Below, piece by piece: positions 1 through 9,099 of a stretch of DNA of 64,000 nt (its first letter is position 1; every line of letters starts with the position of its first letter). The stretch is from contig JAFGFU010000033.1 of the NCBI GenBank assembly GCA_016930915.1, positions 1 to 64,000 on the forward strand, read 5' to 3'. The notes beneath the pieces are model-generated. The model was given only the letters and a program-made list of their open reading frames with translations, was not told the origin of the DNA and made no database searches. A program made the translations under genes and the position numbers. Origin of the DNA: Campylobacterales bacterium (lineage in GTDB: Bacteria; Campylobacterota; Campylobacteria; Campylobacterales; Sulfurospirillaceae).

Positions 1-925
1 CTTCTACCACACCATTAAGGTTATCCAGTGGTTTCAGCAAGCCTTTAATGAGAAGAATCATGATACCTATGGAGAGGATGAGCATGACCATGCCTACTAA
101 GAGCTGCTCTTTGACTTGGGTATTTAAAAAGGCGTAGGCAGTAGCTTTATCAAAACTAATACCTGGTCTCCAGCCACTCTCTTCAGAGACTTTAAAAGCA
201 AAAACTTTGTTGGTGCCTTCTAATGTGTATTCGAGTAAGCCCTCTTTTTTAGCTGCGAATTGTTGGTTTAAAGCCTCTTTCATAGAAGACTCTTTGCCGA
301 GTAACTCTTTATTAGGATGAGCTACAATCACATCTTTCGTATCCAAAAGCATTCCATAGCCACCGTTGAAATTAATATCACCAATGACTTTAAAAAGCGA
401 GGCTAACTCAATATCAATAGAGACAACACCTACGAGCGCATTGTTACGATAAATAGGAGTCATGACGCTTACCAAATAGGCTTTAATGGAAGAGCCCATA
501 TACGCATCGGTAATAGCAGGTTTGCCTACACTTTTAGCTTGTTTGTACCAACCACGAGCGCGTGGATCGTAGCCTTCTGAGGGTTTTTTGCCACTATCAT
601 AAATCATTTTTCCATCTTCGTAGCCCACAAAGGATTGTACGGCACCTAAGGATTTGGTTAATTCTTTCAAGCGCTCTTTAAGTTCAATGTCATCCATGCT
701 TGGATTTGCAGCAAGGGTTCGTGCAACACTCTCAACCGCATTTTTTTTTGATGAAATCCATAAATCAATATAATCAGTCAGTGAACGTGATGCCATTTGA
801 AGGCTTTGTTCTATTTGTACCACACTGTTCTTTTTGGTATCAATGTAGCTAAAAAATCCAAAAAACGTTAAACTTAAGGCCATAAGCACTGCGATGGTTA
901 AGGTTATTTTTGTCTTAAAATGCAT
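1..925 (-). CDS. Methyl-accepting chemotaxis protein, dCache_1 sensor half (truncated by window edge)
   Basis: Reading the minus strand from an ATG at 925, preceded by AAGGAG six bases upstream, gives about 308 residues that run off the window. The order is an N-terminal membrane segment (about 7-28), a periplasmic dCache-type domain, a second membrane segment (about 275-295) and the start of a HAMP-like linker. The signalling domain lies outside. Residues Y119, R124, W126, Y127, Y142 and D171 have the spacing I recall for the amino-acid-binding motif of dCache_1 sensors such as Pseudomonas PctA (Y121, R126, W128, Y129, Y144, D173). The receptor therefore probably senses an amino acid from the periplasm; that ligand class is inference. 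An A9 run in the coding strand (741-749) could be slippage-prone. Confidence 0.85.
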   Translation of the reverse strand, partial: MHFKTKITLTIAVLMALSLTFFGFFSYIDTKKNSVVQIEQSLQMASRSLTDYIDLWISSKKNAVESVARTLAANPSMDDIELKERLKELTKSLGAVQSFVGYEDGKMIYDSGKKPSEGYDPRARGWYKQAKSVGKPAITDAYMGSSIKAYLVSVMTPIYRNNALVGVVSIDIELASLFKVIGDINFNGGYGMLLDTKDVIVAHPNKELLGKESSMKEALNQQFAAKKEGLLEYTLEGTNKVFAFKVSEESGWRPGISFDKATAYAFLNTQVKEQLLVGMVMLILSIGIMILLIKGLLKPLDNLNGVVE

Positions 926-1107
926 GAATAACTCCTTTAATTATTGAGACTTTTGATTTAATTTTAGAACTTCAAAAAGACTTAAAAAAGACTTTTGAGG
1001 CTTTTACATGTAAAGAAGTATAACGTAAAATAATTTTGACTTGATTACAGCGCTTTAGCGTGTTTTTGAGGGCATAATGCCTAAAGAAACAACAAGCATA
1101 GTTTTGT

Positions 1108-1113
1108 TACAAT
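1108..1113 (+). promoter_or_regulatory. Probable -10 element before the aminotransferase gene
   Basis: TACAAT lies 33 bases before the ATG at 1147 and is followed by a GAGGA ribosome site at 1134-1138. There is no clear -35 box, which is usual for vegetative promoters of this phylum. The call rests on position and sequence only. Confidence 0.35.
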
Positions 1114-1146
1114 CACCTCTAAAACTACATTTCGAGGATCTGCATT

Positions 1147-2259
1147 ATGTTACTTTTGACTCCTGGACCAACCCCCGTTCCTGAATCTGTTCGTGTGGCA
1201 ATGAGCACGCCTACTATTCATCATAGAACGCCTGAATTTGAGGCAATTTTTGGAAAAGCACGTACGTATTTAAAAACACTGTTTGATATGGAAGAAGTGG
1301 TGATGTTAGCTTCTAGTGGGACCGGAGCGATGGAAGCGTGTGTGCTTCACCTCTGTCACAGTAAAGCCATTGTGGTTAATTCTGGTAAATTTGGTGAGCG
1401 TTTTGGCAAGATTTGTGCGGCATACAACAAGCCCTTTGTTGAAATCAAAAATGAATGGGATACACCTGTAAGTGTGGATGCGATTGTTGAGTTGGTGAAA
1501 AATGATACGAGCATTGATGCGGTCTGTATGCAAGTGTGTGAGAGTGCAGGCGGATTACGTCATCCTGTAGAGGCTGTTGCTAAAGCCGTTAAAGCGGTAC
1601 GACCTACGATTATGGTGATTGCTGATGGTATCACCGCAGTAGGGGTTGAAAAAGTCGATACGACACATATTGATGCGCTTATTTCAGGAAGTCAAAAAGC
1701 CTTAATGCTTCCACCTGGTCTTGCTTTTATTGGTTTAAATGCAGGAGCATTAGCAATGATTGAAGCGGGCAATGGGGCAGGATACTATTTTAATCTTAAA
1801 ACAGAGCTCAAAAATCAACGTAAAAATACGACGGCATGGACGGCTGCAACGACATTAGTCATTGGTTTGGTTGCGATGTTCGAGTTGATTGATGCGCAGG
1901 GTGGGTTAGAAAAAGTGTATGCAGATACCCAAAAAAGAGCGATGGCAACTAACAAAGCCTTAGAAGCGTTAGGTCTTCATATTTATCCAAAAGTACCTGC
2001 TCATGCTATGAGTGCGGTTTTACATGAGGATGCGAGTAAGATTCGTAAACTTTTGAAAACTAAATATGGCGTGAATATGGCAGGAGGGCAAGACCACATC
2101 AAAGAGACGCTTTTTAGAATTAATCATATGGGACTTGTAGAAGTGTATGAGACAGCGTGGACACTCAATGCGGTCGAGATGGCACTTGCGGAGCTTGGTA
2201 TTCGTTCGTTTGATGGAATGGCAAATCGCGTTTTTACGCAAGAATTTTACCGAGGCTAA
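1147..2259 (+). CDS. Class V aminotransferase, alanine-glyoxylate/serine-pyruvate aminotransferase type
   Basis: This 370-residue cytosolic PLP enzyme belongs to the fold-type I class V family. The N-terminal TPGPTPVP motif (residues 5-12), the SSGTGAMEA phosphate-binding loop (57-65), the Asp of VIADGITAVG (D160, expected to pair with the PLP ring nitrogen) and SGSQKALMLPPG with Lys184 as Schiff-base lysine are all visible. Family members transaminate small amino acids such as alanine or serine with glyoxylate or pyruvate, and some are annotated as phosphoserine aminotransferase or 'soluble hydrogenase 42-kDa subunit'. The substrate here cannot be read from the sequence. It heads a tight cluster: hisZ begins three bases after its stop, which suggests co-transcription with amino acid and purine biosynthesis genes. 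Confidence 0.85.
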   Translation: MLLLTPGPTPVPESVRVAMSTPTIHHRTPEFEAIFGKARTYLKTLFDMEEVVMLASSGTGAMEACVLHLCHSKAIVVNSGKFGERFGKICAAYNKPFVEIKNEWDTPVSVDAIVELVKNDTSIDAVCMQVCESAGGLRHPVEAVAKAVKAVRPTIMVIADGITAVGVEKVDTTHIDALISGSQKALMLPPGLAFIGLNAGALAMIEAGNGAGYYFNLKTELKNQRKNTTAWTAATTLVIGLVAMFELIDAQGGLEKVYADTQKRAMATNKALEALGLHIYPKVPAHAMSAVLHEDASKIRKLLKTKYGVNMAGGQDHIKETLFRINHMGLVEVYETAWTLNAVEMALAELGIRSFDGMANRVFTQEFYRG

Positions 2260-2262
2260 TGC

Positions 2263-3117
2263 ATGATTTATGAGCACGAAATACCCACGGGGAGTAAACT
2301 TTATTTTGGCGAGAGTGCTAAATTAAAGCGGACATTGGAGCGGGTTGCAAGTGATTTGCTTTACGAAGCAGGATTTCAAGAGATTGTAACGCCATTTTTT
2401 TCCTATCATCAACATCAAAACATTGATGAAAAGGAATTGTTACGTTTTTCTGATGAGCAAAACCATATTGTTTCATTACGTGCTGATAGTACTATGGATG
2501 CAGTGCGTTTGGTCACCAAACGAGTGGGAAGAAGTACAAAACATTCGAAATGGTTTTATATTCAGCCAGTCTTTCGCTACCCTAGTCACGAAGTACACCA
2601 AATTGGCGCAGAGCTCATTGGGGAAGAAAACTTGAGTTTGAGTTTAGCGACAACGTTTTCTCTTTTTGCAAAATTTGAGCTAAAACCACTTTTACATGTA
2701 AGTAATATTCAGATTCCAAAAATCGTTGCTAAGATGTTAAATTTAGATTTGAGTGTTTTTGAAAAAGGGCAATTACAAAAGCTTTTGGCATTTAATATTC
2801 CATGGCTGACAAAATTGACGTGTTTGCAAAGTCTTGAAGAATTAGAAGCTGTTATTAAAGAAGTGCCATTGGAACTTAAAGAAGAGCTTGAAAAACTTAA
2901 AACACTTTCTACACAAATTTCGTATGACAACCTTGTTTTCTCACCACTTTATTATGTCAATATGCGTTATTATAATGCCTTATTTTTTAGGTTTATTGAT
3001 AAAAATTTCACTCTTGGTTTAGGTGGAAATTATGATTGTGAAGGAATCGCCTCAAGCGGTTTCGGGCTTTATACCGATAATTTAATCGAAATATTAATGA
3101 AAAGAGATGGACAATAA
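2263..3117 (+). CDS. hisZ: ATP phosphoribosyltransferase regulatory subunit HisZ
   Basis: The 284-residue protein resembles the catalytic core of class II histidyl-tRNA synthetase but is much shorter. It carries the motif-1-like YEAGFQEIVTPFF region (about 35-47), a motif-2-like WFYIQPVFRYPS (about 97-108) and a GGNYDCEGIASSGFG stretch near the C terminus (about 253-267). It lacks the anticodon-binding domain. This is the architecture of HisZ, which partners the short form of HisG in the first step of histidine synthesis, so a short hisG is expected elsewhere. The next gene, purA, starts directly after its stop, so the two are probably co-transcribed. ATP consumption by HisG and purine synthesis are metabolically linked. 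As I recall C. jejuni uses long HisG and lacks this gene, so it is an addition to the shared gene order. Confidence 0.85.
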   Translation: MIYEHEIPTGSKLYFGESAKLKRTLERVASDLLYEAGFQEIVTPFFSYHQHQNIDEKELLRFSDEQNHIVSLRADSTMDAVRLVTKRVGRSTKHSKWFYIQPVFRYPSHEVHQIGAELIGEENLSLSLATTFSLFAKFELKPLLHVSNIQIPKIVAKMLNLDLSVFEKGQLQKLLAFNIPWLTKLTCLQSLEELEAVIKEVPLELKEELEKLKTLSTQISYDNLVFSPLYYVNMRYYNALFFRFIDKNFTLGLGGNYDCEGIASSGFGLYTDNLIEILMKRDGQ

Positions 3118-4365
<1,248 letters not shown>

Positions 4366-4388
4366 TCTTTACATGTAAAGGTGTTTTG

Positions 4389-4823
4389 ATGAAAAGTCAG
4401 TTCTCTAAAATTGCTAAAATTCGCAAACAAAAGCGTGATGCAATTGAGCGAGAACTGATGAAACATCAAAATAAAGAACGTCTTATCCGTCACAAAATTA
4501 GCTCGCTTTATGATGAAATAGCGCATACGCAAATGCCCAAAGAGGGTTTAGTTTCGGTTTTTTTAATGGCAAGTGAACAGAAAAGTCTTTTAAGTCTTGA
4601 AAAAAAACGGTATGAACAAGAGTTACATTTGGTTGAGATAGCAACCAAAACACTTCAAATAGAGTATCAAAAAGCGCACGTTGAGTATGAAAAAATAAAA
4701 TACCTCGAAGAGCAAGAACTTCAGGCGATGATGGCAAAGATTAAACGTCAAGAACAGCTTGATTTGGATGAGATATCGACCATGTTATTTGCAGGTGAAA
4801 TGAATCAGAAAGGGAGAGAATGA
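4389..4823 (+). CDS. FliJ-like flagellar export coiled-coil protein
   Basis: This 144-residue protein is highly charged and almost entirely predicted coiled coil (KIRKQKRDAIERELMKHQNKERLIRHKI onward). It has no signal peptide or membrane segment. Size, composition and position after purA match the FliJ-like protein Cj1497c of C. jejuni as I recall it. FliJ is the stalk-like general chaperone of the flagellar type III export ATPase. The ATG at 4389 is preferred over a TTG one codon earlier. The stop overlaps the next ATG by ATGA, so it is translationally coupled to the motE-like gene. Sequence conservation in this family is poor, so identity rests mostly on shape and context. Confidence 0.6.
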   Translation: MKSQFSKIAKIRKQKRDAIERELMKHQNKERLIRHKISSLYDEIAHTQMPKEGLVSVFLMASEQKSLLSLEKKRYEQELHLVEIATKTLQIEYQKAHVEYEKIKYLEEQELQAMMAKIKRQEQLDLDEISTMLFAGEMNQKGRE

Positions 4824-5347
4824 GAAGGGTTTGGATTCTTTTAATTGCGTCATTTTTGTATGCAGAAACCATTGATTGTACGAAAGTTTTTGAAGAACGC
4901 AAAAGTGAGTTATTAAAAGAGATTGAGAAAATTGATGAAGCCAGACAATCCTTTGAAGCCCTGCAAGCAGCAACCAATACCCTTTTTGAAAAACAAAAAA
5001 ATGCTTTAAATGAAAAAGAGAGTGCTTTGGTGAAAACCAAAGAGGAGATTTTAGCCAAAGAGAAGCAAATTACACTCATGCTTGAAGAGAACAAAAAACT
5101 TTTAGCACAAATTGAGGCGAAGAAAAACGATAAACTTGATGAAACCTATATCAAAATGAAAGATGCTGCAGCTGCAGCGATTATTGAAAAACTCCCTGTG
5201 CATGAAGGTGCTGCTATTTTATTTGGATTGCCTCCTAAAAAACTGTCACAAATTATGGCAAAAATGGATCCTCAGATTGCCTCAGAGATTACACAAAGCC
5301 TCAAAAAAGGTCCTCCTTTTATTGAAAACAATCAAACGAAAGAGTGA
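4820..5347 (+). CDS. MotE-type flagellar motor chaperone (exported coiled-coil protein)
   Basis: The 175-residue product has a short signal sequence (MRRVWILLIASFLYAET), a long coiled coil (about 25-110) and a C-terminal MgtE-N-like helical segment (IIEKLPVHEGAAILFGLPPKKLSQIMAKMDPQIASEI, about 120-156). This architecture is typical of MotE-like proteins, which act in the periplasm on flagellar stators. By position it corresponds to Cj1496c of C. jejuni, which I recall as a periplasmic glycoprotein and stator chaperone; I could not verify that. It starts inside the last codons of the FliJ-like gene and ends about 85 bases before the DUF507 gene. Confidence 0.65.
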   Translation: MRRVWILLIASFLYAETIDCTKVFEERKSELLKEIEKIDEARQSFEALQAATNTLFEKQKNALNEKESALVKTKEEILAKEKQITLMLEENKKLLAQIEAKKNDKLDETYIKMKDAAAAAIIEKLPVHEGAAILFGLPPKKLSQIMAKMDPQIASEITQSLKKGPPFIENNQTKE

Positions 5348-5431
5348 CAAAACCCTTACAATTTTTTCTCTAAACAGATATTTACCTTAGCTTAGATACA
5401 ATATGTGAAAATTCAGAAGTAAGGTTTATGG

Positions 5432-5986
5432 ATGAAAATCAGATTGCCTCATGCCCCTTATATAGCCAATAAAATAGCGATCGATATTTTAAATTGCGGA
5501 TTTGTTACCATGTTCAAGGGCTTGGAGCCTGTTGTCAAAGTTGCAGAAGATTTGATTGTCGAAGATATTAAAAAAGAGACAGCATTGGAAGAACGTGTTA
5601 TCGAGATTTTGGATCAAAATGAAGATGAGATGGAATTTCAACGGGTTGACCGAAGAAATATGTTTTGGTTGATTAAGAAAAAACTCGCGCGTGAGTTTGG
5701 TGTTATTTTATCGTATGAAGATAGATACAATGAAGTGGCACATAAAATTTTAGAGACATGTTGGAAACAGGGATTAATTGAATACAATGTTTCCGAAAAT
5801 CGTATTAAGAATGTCGTCTATATGGCTATTGAAGCTTATGTGGAACATTTTCAAGAGATTGAAAATGAAGTAGCAGATAAAATAGCAAATTATAAGCGCA
5901 AATTAGTCCCTGGTTCTGAAGAGTATGATTTGATTTTTGAGAAGCTTTATGAAGAAGAGCTAAGAAGAAGAGGAATGTTATCATGA
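5432..5986 (+). CDS. DUF507 family protein
   Basis: A 184-residue, charged, soluble, mostly helical protein matching the DUF507 family by its MKIRLPHAPYIANKIAIDIL start, the NMFWLIKKKLAREFGVILSYEDRYNEVAHKILE centre and the YDLIFEKLYEEELRRRGML end. No catalytic motif is evident and no function is established for the family. The gene overlaps carA by four bases (ATGATG at its end), so the pair is translationally coupled. The same DUF507-carA pairing is what I recall at Cj1495c-Cj1494c. A link to pyrimidine or arginine metabolism is only suggested by this coupling. Confidence 0.8.
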   Translation: MKIRLPHAPYIANKIAIDILNCGFVTMFKGLEPVVKVAEDLIVEDIKKETALEERVIEILDQNEDEMEFQRVDRRNMFWLIKKKLAREFGVILSYEDRYNEVAHKILETCWKQGLIEYNVSENRIKNVVYMAIEAYVEHFQEIENEVADKIANYKRKLVPGSEEYDLIFEKLYEEELRRRGMLS

Positions 5987-7113
5987 TGTTAAAACCTGTA
6001 TGGATTTATCTTGAAAATGGTGTTTTTTTAGAAGCCAAAAGTTTTGGTTTTGAGGGCTCAAAAACGGGTGAAATTGTTTTTAATACCTCCATGAGTGGCT
6101 ATCAAGAGATTATGAGTGATCCGAGTTATGCAGGACAATTTGTCGTTTTTACCATGCCTGAAATTGGTATTGTTGGGTGTAATGATGACGATATGGAGAG
6201 CCAAAGTATTCATGCCAGTGGAATGTTTGTCAGAAGTTTGAATGAGATGCCTTCGAATTTTAGAGCAACTGAAGATTTACCTTCTTTGCTTAAAAAACAT
6301 CACAGTATGGGTATCTGTGAGATTGACACACGCTACCTTACCAAAATGATTCGAGATGGTGGTCCTCAAATGATGATTGCTTCTACTGAGGTCAGCGATA
6401 AAGAAAAACTTAAAGAGATGCTTAAAAATAGCCCTCGCATTGAAGAGGTCAATTATATTGAGCAAGTAGGCACTAAAAAATCTTATTTACATGTAAAGGG
6501 TGTTTGGAACGCTGAAACACAGTCGTATAACCCTGCGCTCAATAATGTAGGTAAGAAAATTGTGGCGGTTGATTTTGGCATTAAGCGCAATATTTTAAAT
6601 GAGCTGTGCGCAACAGGACTTGAGGTTGAAGTGATTCCTCACGACTTTAGTGCCGATGAAATTATCGCCCGTTATAAAAAAGGAGAGATTCACGGACTCT
6701 TTTTATCGAATGGTCCAGGAGATCCTCTTATTCTTAAAAAAGAGGCTGCGCAGATTAGCATATTAATTGAGGCGAAAGTACCTATGTTTGGTATCTGTTT
6801 AGGACATCAACTGCTTTCTATTGCGCATGGTCATCCAACCTATAAGCTTAAATTTGGGCAACATGGTGGTAACCATCCCGTGAAGAATACAAAAACAAAT
6901 ATTGTTGAGATTACCGCACAAAACCACAATTACAATGTACCAGAATCAGTCTGTTCCATCGCAAAGGTAACGCATATTAACCTTTTTGACAATACCATTG
7001 AGGGGTTGGAGTATAATGATGCACCTATTTTTTCAGTGCAACATCACCCTGAAGCCAGCCCTGGTCCACATGAAAGTAAATACATTTTTCAAGAGTTTGC
7101 TAATCGACTTTAA
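5983..7113 (+). CDS. carA: Carbamoyl-phosphate synthase small (glutaminase) subunit
   Basis: CarA hydrolyses glutamine and channels ammonia to CarB for carbamoyl phosphate, feeding arginine and pyrimidine synthesis. The 376-residue protein has the N-terminal CPSase small domain (GEIVFNTSMSGYQEIMSDPSYAGQ, about 29-52) and a class I glutamine amidotransferase domain. The nucleophile Cys272 lies in MFGICLGHQLL and the His/Glu pair in HHPEASPGP (354-362). A TTACATGTAA palindrome at 6487 is read as LHV inside the linker between the domains. carB is not adjacent. A 32-bp perfect palindrome lies just beyond the stop. Confidence 0.97.
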   Translation: MMLKPVWIYLENGVFLEAKSFGFEGSKTGEIVFNTSMSGYQEIMSDPSYAGQFVVFTMPEIGIVGCNDDDMESQSIHASGMFVRSLNEMPSNFRATEDLPSLLKKHHSMGICEIDTRYLTKMIRDGGPQMMIASTEVSDKEKLKEMLKNSPRIEEVNYIEQVGTKKSYLHVKGVWNAETQSYNPALNNVGKKIVAVDFGIKRNILNELCATGLEVEVIPHDFSADEIIARYKKGEIHGLFLSNGPGDPLILKKEAAQISILIEAKVPMFGICLGHQLLSIAHGHPTYKLKFGQHGGNHPVKNTKTNIVEITAQNHNYNVPESVCSIAKVTHINLFDNTIEGLEYNDAPIFSVQHHPEASPGPHESKYIFQEFANRL

Positions 7114-7129
7114 ATCAACTTATTTTGCG

Positions 7130-7161
7130 TACGTTCATCTTTACATGTAAAGATGAACGTA
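7130..7161. repeat. 32-bp perfect palindrome centred on TTACATGTAA
   Basis: The arms TACGTTCATCTTTA and TAAAGATGAACGTA flank a CATG centre with no mismatch. This is the longest extension of the dispersed TTACATGTAA motif in the window. It starts 17 bases after the carA stop and ends 14 bases before an AAGGAG ribosome site. As RNA it would form a 14-bp stem with a four-base loop but no U-tract follows, so it may be a weak terminator or a processing or pausing hairpin. Confidence 0.8.
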
Positions 7162-7187
7162 TCCCATCTTCGTTAAGGAGCAGTGCT

Positions 7188-7868
7188 ATAAACGCTATTG
7201 ATATTTCAGCCATTATAAGTGTTGCATTTTTAGGAAGTTTAGGGCACTGCATTGGTATGTGTGGGGGATTTGTGATGGCGTACAGTAGCGCTAAAATTGA
7301 TCCAACATCTTCATCCTTTCATCAATTTCTTTCTCATTTTATTTATAATGTAGGACGCATCAGTGCCTATATTATTTTAGGAATATTTTTTGGTGCACTG
7401 GGGAGTCTTTTTACCTTTTCTGCATACGTGAGTGGTTATTTTTATTTTTTTGCTGGCATTGTTATGGTTTTAATGGGGCTTTCCATGATGGGGAAAATGA
7501 AATTTCTAACCTCTTTAGAATCAAATATTGCATTTCATCCTTTAATTAAGAAAATTTTTTCACATTTGATTCATACTAAAACGTTATTGAGTTTTTATGG
7601 ATTGGGTCTGTTGAATGGTTTTTTACCCTGTGGGTTGGTCTATTTTTTTCTAGCAACCGCTGCGACATCAGGTTCAGCAATACAAGGCGCTCTCACCATG
7701 GCTCTTTTTGGCTTGGCAACCATGCCTGCTATGCTCGGTCTTGGATATGTCGTAGGATTCTTGAAAGGGAGTGGTTTTAGAGAACTTATGATTAAGCTTG
7801 CTTCGTTGATCATTATCATGTATGGTATTTATATGTCTTATGTTGGTTTTGCAGCAGTTGTGAGATGA
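7188..7868 (+). CDS. TauE/SafE (DsbD_2/UreH-like) membrane protein next to the cbb3 locus
   Basis: A multi-spanning membrane protein of about 226 residues with about six hydrophobic segments. It carries two diagnostic motifs, SLGHCIGMCGGFVMAYS near the N terminus and GLLNGFLPCGLVYFFLA in the middle. Proteins of this type commonly accompany cbb3 oxidase genes and are suspected of metal (copper) or thiol roles in oxidase maturation; that role is inference. The start is uncertain. The reading frame is open from a TTG at 7125, but that start has no ribosome site and would translate the palindrome. A strong AAGGAG at 7175-7180 is followed seven bases later by an in-frame ATA (7188) and later an ATT (7197), with no ATG or GTG in frame. 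The stop overlaps the kinase ATG (ATGA). Confidence 0.75.
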   Translation: MNAIDISAIISVAFLGSLGHCIGMCGGFVMAYSSAKIDPTSSSFHQFLSHFIYNVGRISAYIILGIFFGALGSLFTFSAYVSGYFYFFAGIVMVLMGLSMMGKMKFLTSLESNIAFHPLIKKIFSHLIHTKTLLSFYGLGLLNGFLPCGLVYFFLATAATSGSAIQGALTMALFGLATMPAMLGLGYVVGFLKGSGFRELMIKLASLIIIMYGIYMSYVGFAAVVR

Positions 7869-9088
7869 AGTTAGAACAATATCAACATGCTATTGAGAGC
7901 AGTAATATTATCTCCAAAACAGATGTCAATGGCATTATTACTTTTGTGAATGATGAGTTTTGTAAAATTTCTGGCTATACACAAGAAGAGTTGATTGGTC
8001 AAAATCATAATATCGTAAGACACCCTGATGTACCTGCTTCTACGTTTAAGCAACTGTGGCAAACGATTCTTCAAAAAAAAACCTACAAGTCAACCGTTAA
8101 AAATAAAGCGAAAGATGGCTCAACTTTTTATGTCAATACGACGGTTTTCCCGATTTTGGATGAGCAAGAAGAGATTGAAGAGTTTATCGCGATTCGATAT
8201 GATGTAACAGAGAGTGTTAGGTTAAGCGAAGCATTGATCGCTAAAGATGAAGAGCTAGAAGATCTTAACGCAACGTTGGAGAAGCGAGTTCAAGAGCAGA
8301 CAAAAGCCTTAGTGGAGTTAAACCAAACCCTAGAAGAGCGTGTAAGAGAAGAAGTTGAAAAAAACCGTGAGAAAGATCGATTTTTGTTTCAACAATCTCG
8401 TTTAGCTTCAATGGGAGAGATGATTGCTAATATTGCGCATCAATGGAGACAGCCTCTCTCTGAGCTTACGATTACCCTTTATCAGATGAAAAAAGTTTAC
8501 ACCAAGCAAGATAATAATAAAGACGAAGCGTTTGAGCAGAGTTACACGCATGCGAAAAAGATTATTTCAAAAATGTCAGAAACGATTGAAGATTTTCGCA
8601 ATTTTTTTAGTCCTGAGCGCCAAAGTGACCTTTTTACACTCAGCAGTGTGGCGCAAGAAGCTATAGATATTATGCGTGGAACGTTAGATCGAAATGGGGT
8701 ACATATTGATTTACGTATTAAGAACGATGTGAAAATTCAAGGCTATTTTAATGAATTTTCTCAAGTGCTTATTAATTTAATGAATAATTCAATGGATGCA
8801 TTTAATTCGGCAAAACTGAAAAAAAAATTAATTTATATTGAAATTGACACATCGATGCAAGGAGATGCTATAATACGCATTTGTGACAATGCAGGTGGCA
8901 TTGAAGAGGGGATTTTGGATAAGATTTTTGAGCCTTATTTTACGACCAAACATGCAAGTTCGGGTACAGGGCTTGGGCTTTATATGAGTAAAATGATTGT
9001 GAACAACAGCATGAAAGGACTCATTATTGCAGAGAATAAAAATAATGGGGCTTGTTTTACTATAACCATACCCGCAGTAAAAGAGTAA
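7865..9088 (+). CDS. Cytoplasmic PAS-domain sensor histidine kinase (BumS-like by position)
   Basis: 407 residues with no membrane segment. An N-terminal PAS domain of the Aer-like type (FVNDEFCKISGYTQEELIGQNHNIVRHPDVP, about 28-56) is followed by a coiled coil (about 120-175), a HisKA H-box MGEMIANIAHQWRQPL with phospho-acceptor His192, and a HATPase domain with an N-box (LINLMNNSMDAF), a DNAGGI G1 box and GTGLGLYMSK. The HxWRQPL H-box is characteristic of Campylobacterota kinases. Together with the next gene it sits directly upstream of ccoN, the position of C. jejuni Cj1492c/Cj1491c. I recall that pair as BumSR, a butyrate-responsive system in which the sensor acts mainly as a phosphatase. 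Ligand and activity here are unproven. The gene is translationally coupled to the membrane protein before it. Confidence 0.9.
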   Translation: MKLEQYQHAIESSNIISKTDVNGIITFVNDEFCKISGYTQEELIGQNHNIVRHPDVPASTFKQLWQTILQKKTYKSTVKNKAKDGSTFYVNTTVFPILDEQEEIEEFIAIRYDVTESVRLSEALIAKDEELEDLNATLEKRVQEQTKALVELNQTLEERVREEVEKNREKDRFLFQQSRLASMGEMIANIAHQWRQPLSELTITLYQMKKVYTKQDNNKDEAFEQSYTHAKKIISKMSETIEDFRNFFSPERQSDLFTLSSVAQEAIDIMRGTLDRNGVHIDLRIKNDVKIQGYFNEFSQVLINLMNNSMDAFNSAKLKKKLIYIEIDTSMQGDAIIRICDNAGGIEEGILDKIFEPYFTTKHASSGTGLGLYMSKMIVNNSMKGLIIAENKNNGACFTITIPAVKE

Positions 9089-9099
9089 AGGGGAAGAGG

